From assembly GCA_963573315.1 (NCBI GenBank), contig OY752147.1:1116001-1180000 (forward strand): a stretch of 64,000 bases of DNA, written 5' to 3'. The position numbers and the translations under genes were made by a program. The stretch comes from Entomortierella parvispora. Taxonomy: Eukaryota; Mortierellomycota; Mortierellomycetes; Mortierellales; Mortierellaceae. The notes below the pieces were generated by a model. It had not been told where the DNA came from, did not search any database, and saw only the letters and a program-made list of their open reading frames with translations. Positions 30,703-41,100 of this stretch are shown piece after piece. Within the stretch, counting starts at the first letter, position 1. The number at the start of each line of letters is the position of its first letter.

Positions 30703-32347
30703 ATGGCCTCAAAAATGTTGGCTACACACAGGCGAGTCCTCGGGACAACTACAAATGCCATCCTCAAAGCCCTTCAGTGCCGCATTGACTTCGCTTCCAG
30801 AACTCTTGTTCAACCCTCAAACAAGGTTCATGCAACCTTCATTCCGCTTCATTTGACTCGACAGGGTCCCAGCCTGGCTTACAGAGCCTTCTCGTCCACG
30901 CCAAGGTCACTCGAGCTTCAAAGGACTAGTCAGCCCGCGCAGAACCAAGACCCACATAGTAGCGTTTTGGAAGATGGCACCGCCCTGGTGAGAGCGCCGG
31001 TCTCCGTCGACGATGAACTGGACAAGGTGGTCGGAAAGATGATGAGGAACCACCTCCAGCGCACGCCACATCCCCCAGCCAAGGACTATGTCACTCTATC
31101 GTTTTACCAATTTCGTCCGATCGCCGAGTGTGATTTGGTAAAGATCCAGTACTATTTCTTAACGGATCTCCGAGCCTTGGATGTCGTTGGTCGAATCTAC
31201 ATCTCGGCCGAGGGGATCAACGCCCAGATCAGTTGCCCAAAAGACAGGGTTGACTCTTTCAAGAGCTACTATGCGAAGAACTGGCCCATTTTTGACAAGA
31301 TCCGATTCAACTCTGCCATGTCGGAGGGAAAGGCCTTCAAGAAGTTGCATGTTCGGATCAAGGGTCAAGTAAGTTGTGGTATCATAACGGCCAATCAGTT
31401 TTAATTCGTACTCATGAATCAAACTAACAGCAGGATATCTCTTACTGGTCAACAGCTTGTGGCTGATGGTATCAGCAACGATACTTTCGATCTCTACAAT
31501 GAACCCACGTACTTGACCCCCGAGGAGTGGCACAAAGAGCTATCTTCTCTTTCAAAGCCCCCCGTGCTGATTGACATGCGAAACCATTATGAAAGGTACA
31601 AAAGATGGGACGGAATGTGATTTCAATTAGAAAGGTACAGCTCACTGACTTTCTTTTTTTTTTTTTTTTTTTTTGCAAATACATAGCACGATCGGACATT
31701 TCGAGAATGCCATCAGACCTGATGTGACGACTTTTAAGGAGAATGTGGATGCCATGTTTGAGATTTGTGAGGGAAAAGAAGACCAGGACATTTATATGTA
31801 CTGCACTGGAGGCATCCGCTGTACACGCTCTGGAGCTTTGCTGAAGTCCAAGGGATTTAAATCTGTCAAAATGCTGCAAGGAGGTGTTACGGCTTATGGA
31901 CGTTTTATCCAGGATCAGATGGCAGCAGCAGAAAAAGCGGCAGCTTCAGCCGCTGAGGCAGAGGAAGTGAAATCTATCTACAAAGGCAAGAACTTTACCT
32001 TTGATAAGCGTTTGGGTGAGCCTATTACGGACGAGGTGCTTGCGAAGTGCCACATCTGTGGAACTGACTGCGACACTTACTGCAACTGCAAAAACACTGC
32101 TTGTAATCTTTTGATGATCGCTTGTCCGGCATGCCAAGAAACTCACAGCGGCACATGTGGATCAGGAAGCTGTGTGGATATGGTCAAAGAACTTCAGAAG
32201 AAGCAAAAGTACATTGACGAAAACTATCCGCAGTTGGTCGGTATGAAGGCCCGACCTGGAGTTGGGCCTGTTCATGATTACCGCCTTCGTGTCAGGCCCA
32301 CGGTGGTTATGGAACAACGTAAAAGTAAAGAAGTCAGCCGCTTGTAA
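30703..32347 (+). CDS. Rhodanese-domain protein, TrhO/UPF0176-like, probably mitochondrial
   Basis: Bacterial TrhO (YceA) makes 5-hydroxyuridine at tRNA position 34. Model: join(30703..31368, 31456..31595, 31687..32347), 488 residues. The first 75 residues are rich in Arg, Ser, Leu and lack acidic residues (MASKMLATHRRVLGTTTN), like a mitochondrial presequence. The acylphosphatase-like N-domain (TLSFYQFRPI, VGRIYISAEGINAQIS) is followed by a rhodanese domain (VLIDMRNHYEST, active loop YCTGGIRC with Cys, LKSKGFKSVKMLQGG) and the C-terminal cysteine region typical of the family (CHICGTDCDTYCNCKNTACN, CPACQ). All key cysteines are present. The role in this fungus is inferred from the family. Intron 2 carries a 21-base T run. 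Confidence 0.87.
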
Positions 32348-32409
32348 AAGGCGCCGCTGTATGATTTTCCCACACACATTTGAGATTTGTCTTTGAAAGA
32401 TTGATTTTA

Positions 32410-33171
32410 TTACCGACCCGGTCTCTGGCATGCTCTGAGAGCTATTTGCAGACGCTCTTCTTGCTCAGCAGACAAAAGTTCCATCCTATGGGTGAACTCT
32501 TGCCGCAAGATGTTTAACTGATCCGTTGTCACCGGTGTAGAGGTTGAGGGACCATCAAAGGTCGATGTGTTGTTGGCTTGAAAAGGAGACCAGTCCGAGT
32601 CTTCTATTGTTGATGACTTTGGCGTTTTCTCAGGATTTGAGGTCCTGCTGCTGCTACTGAGGCGGTTTTGCGAAGGAACGTGGCCTTCTGTTGAGGCCCT
32701 GGTTGTTGAGACTGAGGAACGAGACTGTCGACGTTGGTGTTGAGATGCGGCCTCAGAGGCTGCTGAGGATGACAAGGAGGTGGAGGCGACACTGTCTGTG
32801 AGAGCCGAGATTCCGCTTCCAGTAACTGGCTGTTTTTCGACCTTTTCAATGTTTTCGGGGATAGTAGAGGCCGGTGGGAGGTCCTGACCAGAAACAACCT
32901 GCAGGACAACATCCGGTTGTAGTTTGATGGACTTTGGAGTAATTCTCCGGTAAGCAGAGTCACGGGCAGGCATGACGATGCCAGAGGCATCCATGACATA
33001 GACAGCGTTTGGAAACACTTCAAGAATATCCTCCCAAGGAATAAGCTTGACGTTATGGGTCCTGTCATTGATAGAGTTTATCTTTAGGATGGGTCCTTGG
33101 CCAGAGACGGCTCGAAATGACTGGGTTTCGATGGTCTCTGGTAACTGAGGCGACTTGATCCAGTTAAACAT
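32410..33171 (-). CDS. Unrecognised 253-residue protein
   Basis: A single-exon frame with a good ATG. The N-terminal 95 residues look folded (MFNWIKSPQLPETIETQSFR, GQGPILKINSINDRTHNVKL, PWEDILEVFPNAVYVMDASG), possibly a small beta-rich domain. The middle is a Ser/Gln/Arg-rich disordered linker, and the end is a charged helix (QLNILRQEFTHRMELLSAEQ onward). No family is recognised. The stop TAA lies inside the polyadenylation hexamer AATAAA, and only 62 bp separate it from the stop of the convergent TrhO-like gene, so the transcripts probably overlap. Confidence 0.75.
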   Translation of the reverse strand: MFNWIKSPQLPETIETQSFRAVSGQGPILKINSINDRTHNVKLIPWEDILEVFPNAVYVMDASGIVMPARDSAYRRITPKSIKLQPDVVLQVVSGQDLPPASTIPENIEKVEKQPVTGSGISALTDSVASTSLSSSAASEAASQHQRRQSRSSVSTTRASTEGHVPSQNRLSSSSRTSNPEKTPKSSTIEDSDWSPFQANNTSTFDGPSTSTPVTTDQLNILRQEFTHRMELLSAEQEERLQIALRACQRPGR

Positions 33172-34162
33172 GGTGGTGAATTTGAGTTCTTTTTTTTCGG
33201 AAGACTTCTGTCCTGGCAGAGAGGCGTGTGTTTGTTTTGGGGGGGGAAGGGGGGAGTGGAGACAAGGAGAGGCAAACATGCAAACAGAAGTTTTATCCTC
33301 GCGCCAAGATGAGCAGCAAGTCGAAAAAAAAAAAAAAAAAAAAAAAAAAGAGAGCAGCAGTCACCTCTTGCTCTTTTTGGCCTTTCGGGGTCGAGTGCCA
33401 ATCCAGCCCAATCGCACAGCCCCACGCGATGAATGTCATTGCTGCCCTGTGCTCAAAGAATCGACTCTTACAGTACTTTCTCTTGGCGGCCTCAATCAAT
33501 CAGCACCAGGCACAACCTTCCAAGGATTATTATCCGGTTTCTCGCCAAGAAACACAAGAAACACTACATCTGGCACGAAGCAAGTCAAATCTTTCCGTCT
33601 ATAGTCGACTTGGCGCCATCATGGCACAGACCCTCAAGGAAGACAAACAATGACAGTATGAACGGAGGTAGAGGAGAGACAGTACAGCGGTGTTTTGCAA
33701 TTGAGGGAGTCAAACTTTGTATCAGCACAGAGCAGGAAAGGGAGACCACAATATAAGGAGGGGAGGGGAGAGGATATGTCATCTCCTTCGGACCTTCCAC
33801 CTAGGAAACCGAAAGAAGCGGCTTGCTCCCAAGCAGATTATTAAGGCTAGATCGATGAGTAAGAAAAAAAGAAAAAAAGAAAAAAAAGCTGGAACCAAAC
33901 TGAACGAACGAAATCCAGCGACCAAATGACGGGCTGCACAAGCCACCGAGGGGTCCTCCCTCCAGTCCCATGTGAATTGTGCGGGCCGATCGCTGGAAGG
34001 TCCGCCCTGCTTTGTAACTGAAAGTAAGGGAGCAAACCGACAAAAAGGGCCGGCCAACCCGCATTGTATTTCACTTCTCCCTTCTCATCATCATCTCTGT
34101 CTCTCCTCGCTCACCCCTCATCCCCTCATCCCTCATCCATACAAGCCCATTCAATCTCTACA
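33172..34162. other. Divergent intergenic region upstream of RIB3
   Basis: No gene is supported. A 26-base A run lies at 33324-33349. The plus strand is pyrimidine-rich at about 34075-34150, just before the RIB3 start. The frames open here are short and composition-driven. Confidence 0.45.
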
Positions 34163-35477
34163 ATGGTCCAGGAAATCTCTGAAGTCCGGTTCGACTCGGT
34201 CGAGGATGCCGTCAAGGATATTGGTAATAACTCATCACCACTTGGACCCTCAGTCGAGGACATCAGGACTTTGAAAGCAAAGACTACACTACAGAGGACC
34301 TGCAGGAGATTTCAGTAATGGATTCTGATGAGCACAGAGTCCTTACCCAGCATTCATCAGTGTGATGAGATTCGAGTGATCGCCACCAAGACCAACCCTC
34401 TTGAGCAGGAACAAACAGGTCTTCTTTGACTAACAACGCCCTTCTCCCCGGTCTGTCTTCTCTTTCGTAGCCGCTGGCAAGTTCATCATTGCTGTTGACA
34501 ACGAGGACCGCGAGAACGAGGGCGATCTGATCATTGCCGCCGAAAAGGTCACCACAGAACAGATGGCCTTTTTGATCCGTTACTCCAGGTAAAGAAGACA
34601 CCCCTAGCTAGCTCGCTCGGGCGGATTGATGTTCGATTGTTGCTGAAATGGGAATCGGCCCTTGGACTTCAGAAGAAAAGAAGACATACACCGTGAAGAC
34701 GGCAGACCACGGCACAGGAAGCAAAAACATGCCGACCGATTGTGACCAGATGCGCAGGATAGTCACTTTTGCTTCGCAGCGACGAGGGCAGCTTAGAGTT
34801 TAGCATAGCATATGGCTCACTTCGTTCCGTGGTATTCGAATTGCTCGGGTTCACCCTTTGGCCCTTCCGATTATTTTTTTTTTCCTTTCTCCTCTTCCTC
34901 TTCGCAGTCTTTTTTTTTTACAGTGGAGTTCTCTTGTCTAAAAAAAGGATGCTGAAAAAGGACAATTGAGCTGACACCTACTTTCTTTGATGTTTCTCTC
35001 TGTAGTGGATATGTCTGTGTTCCCTCTGCACCCTCAAGGCTAAAGGAGCTCGAGTTGCCCTTGATGGTCCCCAACAACCAGGAGCTGATGAAGACTGCCT
35101 ACACCGTCTCTGTCGACTACGCACACGGAACCACGACTGGAATCTCTGCCCATGACCGTGCCTTGACCTGCAGATCCTTGGCCGATCCCACAAAGACTGC
35201 CAAGGACTTCAACCGCCCCGGACACATCTTGCCCTTGCGCTACGCTGAGGGCGGCACGATCCGCCGTTTCGGACACACCGAGGCCTCTGTGGATCTCTGC
35301 AAGTTGGCCAACTTGCAGCCCGTGGCTGTGATCTGCGAATTGGTCAATGACCGTGACGGATCCATGGCTCGCCGGGACGACTGCTACAAGTTTGCAAAGC
35401 AGCACGGTATCAAGTTGGTGACGATCGCAGATATCATCAAGTACAGACAGGAGCATGGCTTGGTAGAGAACTTTTAG
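34163..35477 (+). CDS. RIB3: 3,4-dihydroxy-2-butanone 4-phosphate synthase
   Basis: Converts ribulose 5-phosphate to the four-carbon unit of riboflavin plus formate, in the cytosol. Model: join(34163..34223, 34471..34588, 35006..35477), 216 residues, the normal length for a monofunctional fungal enzyme. Diagnostic motifs: [18 protein letters not shown] (acidic active-site loop), [51 protein letters not shown] and the C-terminal VTIADIIKY. The exon 1/2 junction restores Ala-Ala-Gly-Lys before FIIAVDNED. The bifunctional GTP cyclohydrolase II partner found in many bacteria is absent. AATAAA follows at 35633. Confidence 0.96.
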
Positions 35478-35896
35478 ATTCCCTCCCGCATTCCCCTACT
35501 TTATATGAGTAGGTTGTTCTTTTTTTACCCCCCTCGTTTTCTTCACCATTATTACCAAACAACCAGTTCCGAAACCGGACAAAAAAAAGTCAGACGAAGG
35601 ACGGTTAGCGTTTTAGCCAATGTATGTATTTTAATAAACCGTTTGCTTTCACATATGACAGTTGGGCAAGGTGAACAATGCAGTGTTTCTGCATGCACAG
35701 AAATGAGAAAATCAGACCTGCTGGATCGGGGATCGTTTGATCACAAGAAAAACAGAGCATCCTGGGAAGAGGATATTCACCCACAGAAACGAGCACAGGT
35801 TCGGATGTTTGATGAGTAAAGACACATGCTTTTTTTTACTTTTCTTTTTTTGTGTTCTGTCTAAGGTTTCCCACGCCATGTGCAGGATTCAAAATT
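35478..35896. terminator. Convergent 3' region of RIB3 and the O-acetyltransferase gene
   Basis: 419 bp between facing stops. It holds AATAAA for RIB3 at 35633-35638 and, on the minus strand, AATAAA at 35896-35901 overlapping the stop of the opposite gene. No coding potential is seen. Confidence 0.5.
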
Positions 35897-37416
35897 TTAT
35901 TCCTTGAGCTCCAGATGGCCCTTGACTGCGCTTCCGACATTGACAATTTCAAGCAAAAAGGCGTCGTGACCATACATGGAGTCGAGCTCATAATAAGTTA
36001 CGCTCTTGTTGCCCGTCTGCCTCAGGCAATCGGCTACTTCCTTTTGTTGCCAAACCGGGAACAAGATGTCGGACTGGATTCCGAGGACTAACGTGGGAAT
36101 GTCCTTGATCGTGCTCAAGCCCTCCTTGAGATCGTTCAATTGTGCCTTTGGATCGTCCAGATCATCCTTGGCCTTGGCTGCCTCTGCGGCAGCGGCGGCA
36201 GCCGATCCTGATCCCGTGGAACACACAGCCTGCTCCTGTTGTTGCTGGATCAATTGCTCCTCGGGCGACGTGGCAGCATTCGCGGGTGCGGAAGATCCTT
36301 TACCTTCCTGGAGTCGAATCGTATTCCGAGCCCTCCGGAGAGCAGTCTCGGCCGAGTTGGAGGCCGAAAGGTCAAACATATCCATTGCCTTGGAGACATA
36401 GAGCAACGAGTTTGGATCGTATTGAAGACAGAAACGTTCACCTTGGTGATCCAGGTAGGTCTCGATCAAGAAGTCTGCGCAGAATGAAGGCGTCGTCGTT
36501 GGTTGAGATCTCTTTCTTCCAAATCGCTGCTCCCACTCGGGTCCTGATCGATAAGAAATCGTGGCGATTTCTCGGGCGAGCTTCATTCCACTGTGGGGTG
36601 GCACCTTGTCATAATAGAATCCCTTGTTCCAGTTGGGATCAGCCATCAGCACTGTAAACACCGTGCAACCCCAGATTTGGTTAATATCTCGCCTTCATTT
36701 CGGACCTGACGCACCCGTATTGAAAAAGAAGGGGTTGCCAACAAAGTGCTATTTTTTTTACCTTGACGCTGTGTGAATCGAAGGGCGATACTGTAGGGAT
36801 GAGACCGCGCTGCAGCCGAGATACTGACGACTTTTCCAACACGCTCTTTGAACAAGAGTGCTGCCGCCAGGGACTGCATACCGCCCATACTGGCACCCAC
36901 CGAGGCATGCAACTTTTGAATGCCCATAGAGTTCAGCATCTCAAATTGAGCCCTGACCATATCAAAGATGGTGACGATTGGGAATCGAGTCGCATACGGC
37001 TTGTTGTCCTTGGGATCAATCGAGGATGGTCCTGTCGAGCCATAACATCCTCCAATGACGTTTGTGCAGATAACATGGAATCGGTTCGTATCGATCGCCA
37101 AACCGGGTCCAATAAACTTTTCCCACCATCCCGGTGCGGGGTTGGCCGGATGGGACTTTGCGTGGGAGGACGCCGACAATCCAGTGTGGAGCAAAATGAC
37201 ATTGGACTTGTCCTCGTTCAACTCTCCCCAGGATTCATACGCAATCTCGAACGAGGGCAAGATCCCGCCATGGTCCAGCAGGAAAGGCTCATTGTGTTGA
37301 TAGAGACTGTAACCAGAGACCGGGTTGCTGTAGGAGGGCTCAGGTCCTCCATCAAAGGACTGTTGAAGAAACTTTTGGGTCCGTTGTTCCAAATGATCGA
37401 CGCAAGGGAATGCCAT
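35897..37416 (-). CDS. MetX-family serine (or homoserine) O-acetyltransferase
   Basis: Alpha/beta-hydrolase enzyme acetylating serine or homoserine in cysteine/methionine synthesis. Clear exons: complement(join(35897..36651, 36762..37416)), 469 residues from ATG 37416. Motifs: [46 protein letters not shown], nucleophile Ser in GASMGGMQS, Asp in [10 protein letters not shown] and His in [13 protein letters not shown] and GWWEKF resemble the fungal serine O-acetyltransferases (A. nidulans cysA, S. pombe cys2 type) more than Met2, as far as I recall. A 50-residue Ala/Gln-rich insertion lies in the lid. The frame stays open upstream to an acceptor at 37484, so an exon with a mitochondrial presequence may precede (candidate ATG 37683), but I could not join it in frame. 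Confidence 0.85.
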
Positions 37417-38153
37417 GGGTGGGTTGCTGGAGGAGTGGTCAGGCGCAGCGGATGACGAGAGCGACTTTGAGGAAGAGTGATAGACTATGGAAGGGGGCAA
37501 GATGGGGAAAACAATACAGATCAGTTGCTGCGATTCTCAACATGCGTACAAGTGAAGATAGTAGGAGGACTTGCGTTTTCGAGAGGCGGGGATGAGACTG
37601 GACACCGGCACCCGTGTATGGACTGGCCCTGACAAGGCTGTCCTCAGAGCACGCGCAGTTCCAGAGACGAGTCGGGGGTGCATTTGGAGAATGAGGTAGA
37701 GTGTGTTGGTTCTGTGAATGGAGGAATGAGATGAACGGAGAAGGATGGAGAAAGAGGAAAGAAGAGACTATGAGAGAATGAGAGAATGAGAGAATGAGAG
37801 AATGAGGGAGCGAAAGAGAAGGCAAGGTGCGAGTGTGCAAGTGTGTGTGTTGTGGAGAGAAAGCGAGAAACCGAAAAAACGCCATATCATCATTCATCTC
37901 TCCCAGATCCGTTGTCTCTGTCTGAGCACGCCAATCAGCGACTGGCAGATGTGACCGCTATCCTGCCGGCGCGTCTCGTCCCTGGTGCCTGCCTCCCTTC
38001 CGAAGCGCTCCACTGCTTTGCGTTCTTACCTGCCACTCCTCTCGTCATTTCTCTCTTCAAAGATACATGGTCAGGGTGCTTGCGCAGTATCTATTCGTGG
38101 TCATTCTCTTTATTTTTTTTCTTGTCATGGTATCACATTTCTAAACGCTGCGT
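37417..38153. other. Region upstream of the O-acetyltransferase gene
   Basis: This may hold the 5' exon of the O-acetyltransferase: on the minus strand from 37683 an Arg/Ser-rich peptide (MHPRLVSGTARALRTALSGP) resembles a mitochondrial presequence. Four tandem copies of ATGAGAGA lie at about 37770-37805. The minus strand is pyrimidine-rich here. Nothing else is seen before the next gene's stop. Confidence 0.4.
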
Positions 38154-41100
38154 TCAGATGCCCCGGGACTCAAGTCCTGATGCGGCAGACACAGCTGCGA
38201 CAAGCGACATTTGCTTGGTGACACAGCCTCGACAAATCCATCGATCGCCACAGGTACCCACTGGCATCTTGTACAACCCTCCGAATCCCTCTCCGCCTCC
38301 AGGACCTGTCACCTCTGGGATATCTGGGTTACCAGTCGTCGTGGGTGGTTCCAGCTGAAAGTTCAAAGCCGCCAAATGGTCCGAGAGGTCGTCATATCCA
38401 GTGCCACCGAGAGGCAAACCAGCGTGGCTCATTGTATCACTGGCCGCGACCATCGACACTCTCTTCACCTGTCCTTTCGCATTTGAACCGGCGGAAGGGG
38501 GTGTGTTTCCTGGAGTTTGGGATTGTTGACGCATCAGACGAACGAGCCACGCCTCGAGCTGTCTCAACTTGGGACCTCTCATTCCCAGGAGCTCGTTCAT
38601 GGTAGGTGGATTTCCAATTTCCTTTTGAAGCGCAGACTGCAATATCTCACAGTACATTCTCATGGAAGGATACCATCGATAACAGTTGTCCAGAGAGGTT
38701 CCTGTTTTGATCAGGGGTTGGTCCGGTCCCGGTTTCTCATATGGGCCATTGGTGCTTGCAACCGCCACGAGATGGAGTAAGATCTTTCCCATATCCCGAA
38801 CAAAGGAAGCAGGATCCTGAAGGACATAACCTCGATGGTCTGTAAAATGAGCATCCTCTCCATAGCCAGTCAGGCCTTCGCACAGAAGGACAAGTCGAAG
38901 GCTCTTGTTCTCCAGGATTTTTGACGCTTGGAACGGTCGATTGGGTTCCAGATCCTGGGCCATTGGGGGGAGCAACATGAACAATCGAGGAACCTGGTCA
39001 AACTGAGAGTCCAAAATTCGACTCACTCCCTCCATCAACATCAATTGCTGCTGGCTGTTAGAGGGTGAGCTGTAGAACGAATCGAGGGACCCGGCACTAC
39101 TGTTGTTATTGCTTCCTCCACCTCCGTTTCCATCCATATACGTGCTATACGTGCTTGCGACTCCACCATTCCTGAGGTTACAGAGTCGAGTCATCCTCAG
39201 ATCTCTGTAGGTTTGGATGTTGTTGTTCAAAACCATGTCTTCTGCTCGAGCAAGATTCTCCGCGATGGGAGTAGTAAAAATATCCATCTGCAAAAGCTGA
39301 AGGGCTGTGGCTCGTTGATTTGGGTCATGGGTCAACATGGCGTCCAAGAGCGGCACGTAAGCCGGCAAGACATTCAAGTGGTTATAATACCGAACTGGCT
39401 TTAGTGGTACCCAACCGTTAGGGACGAGAGCATCCTTGGCCTTTTCATCCGTGAGAAACAACGGTCGGTCGGTCAAGAGTTCATAAATGACCAACCCTAA
39501 TGACCAGATATCCTGTGCTCCCTTTGCGTAAACGCCCTTCAAAGTCGAGTTGGCAATCAAGATCTCTGGAGCGGCATAGGAGAATGTGCATCGGCCCACA
39601 ACCTCCTCCTCAATAACTCGAGCGGCCTCGAAATCAATCAATTTCCATCCAGTATTCGAATTTTGGCACATGGTCGAGGTCGAATAAGGATCCCGCACAA
39701 AGTTGGAAGGCTTGATGTTTAAATGACAGATCTTGCGACTGTGAATCCAGGCGATACTCTCAATCAGCGACCGGACTATCGGCAGTGTCACCTCCAGGCC
39801 AGCAGAAGAAGTGGGGTGCTCGGTAATATATCCCTGCAGTGTCTCTGGATACCACTGCAGCACTGAGAGATAGCGACATCCTCCATCCCGATCTGTACCA
39901 TGTGGGTGATAAAAGGTCTCGTAGAGCCCAACGACAAACGGGCTGACGCCTTTGGAGTGCTGCTGAAGTTGAGGGTAATCCGTGTATTGGCTGTCAAGCT
40001 TCTCCTCGGATCGATGACAGGTCAGATATCTCATCATGGCACAATCAACCTCCCATTCACGGCGGGCCTTGATGTATTTGAGGATCACCCGGTCATTCGC
40101 CTCCTTGTCTATAGAGTTTTGCCTCTGTGTCGATTCTCGTTGTTGCCTATTGGCAAAAGATGGACTCTTGTCCTTTACGTGCATTCCCTCTCTGACGTAC
40201 TTTTCGCGCGATAGACCGATAGCGTACCGTGACATGATCCTGCGACCCACATTCTGGTCCGGTAACGATTCTTGGATATCTCGCCCTTCACAAGGCAGCG
40301 CTCGAGGCGAATACTGTGTGAAAATTGGCTCTTTGGCAGCTGCAGGTATCTTGGCTGGAATAGGTGCAGCAGGAGATCTCACCATCGAACTAAAAGAGTC
40401 GTAATGAGACAAGGTGGATGTTGGTCTTGAGCTCTGGGTAACTCTGCTGGAGGACTGTTGGCGACTTGGAGCTCTTGCGGGTGGCAATTGCTGATCCTGG
40501 GACATGGGAGAGGCATAGAACCCGCCTAACCCCAGTGGACTGGATGGTGGAATCATCGATCCTTGATTTGGGTAGAAGCAGTTCCGTGTACCGGGTCGAT
40601 CCATTTCTGGCGATGCTCCAGGCATCTTGAAAGTATTGTTACGCGAAGATTCCTGGTCGGTTTGCACTTTGAATGAATTGGCTCGTAATGAGTCATGGTT
40701 TCCCATTTTGGGGGTCACGACGGAGGCAAGCATTGTCGCGATGACCGCCGCTGATGGTGGGGCCGGTGAGGTTAAGAGCGACAATTGTTCCGAGAGGGTG
40801 CGCTGATGTTCATGTGAGTACGTGTCTGGAAGGTATCCAGAGGCTGGTCCGAGAGAAGATCCTGCTACTGGAACCGAACCTTGAGGCACAGTGGGCTGGC
40901 GTAGGGCGATGGCCGCCGCCATCATACTACCCTGAGCCTGTGGAGCTGTCAGAGCCGAAGCTGATTGATAAGAAGGTGCGCCCGCACTCATTTGGTATCG
41001 TGCGTTAGGCATCGTCGAGTATTTGGAGCTACCATTCAATTCTGGCATCCGGGGCTTTGGAGCTTGTCGAGGTTGGAAGACAGTGTGGGGCTGGTACTGA

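Noticed and set aside
35897-37416. Homoserine O-acetyltransferase Met2 as the definite call
   Set aside because: Motifs fit the MetX superfamily, but FPCVD and [10 protein letters not shown] look closer to fungal serine O-acetyltransferases; substrate is left open.
37770-37806. Tandem ATGAGAGA copies as a CRISPR-like or regulatory array
   Set aside because: Units are directly contiguous without spacers, so it is an ordinary short tandem repeat.
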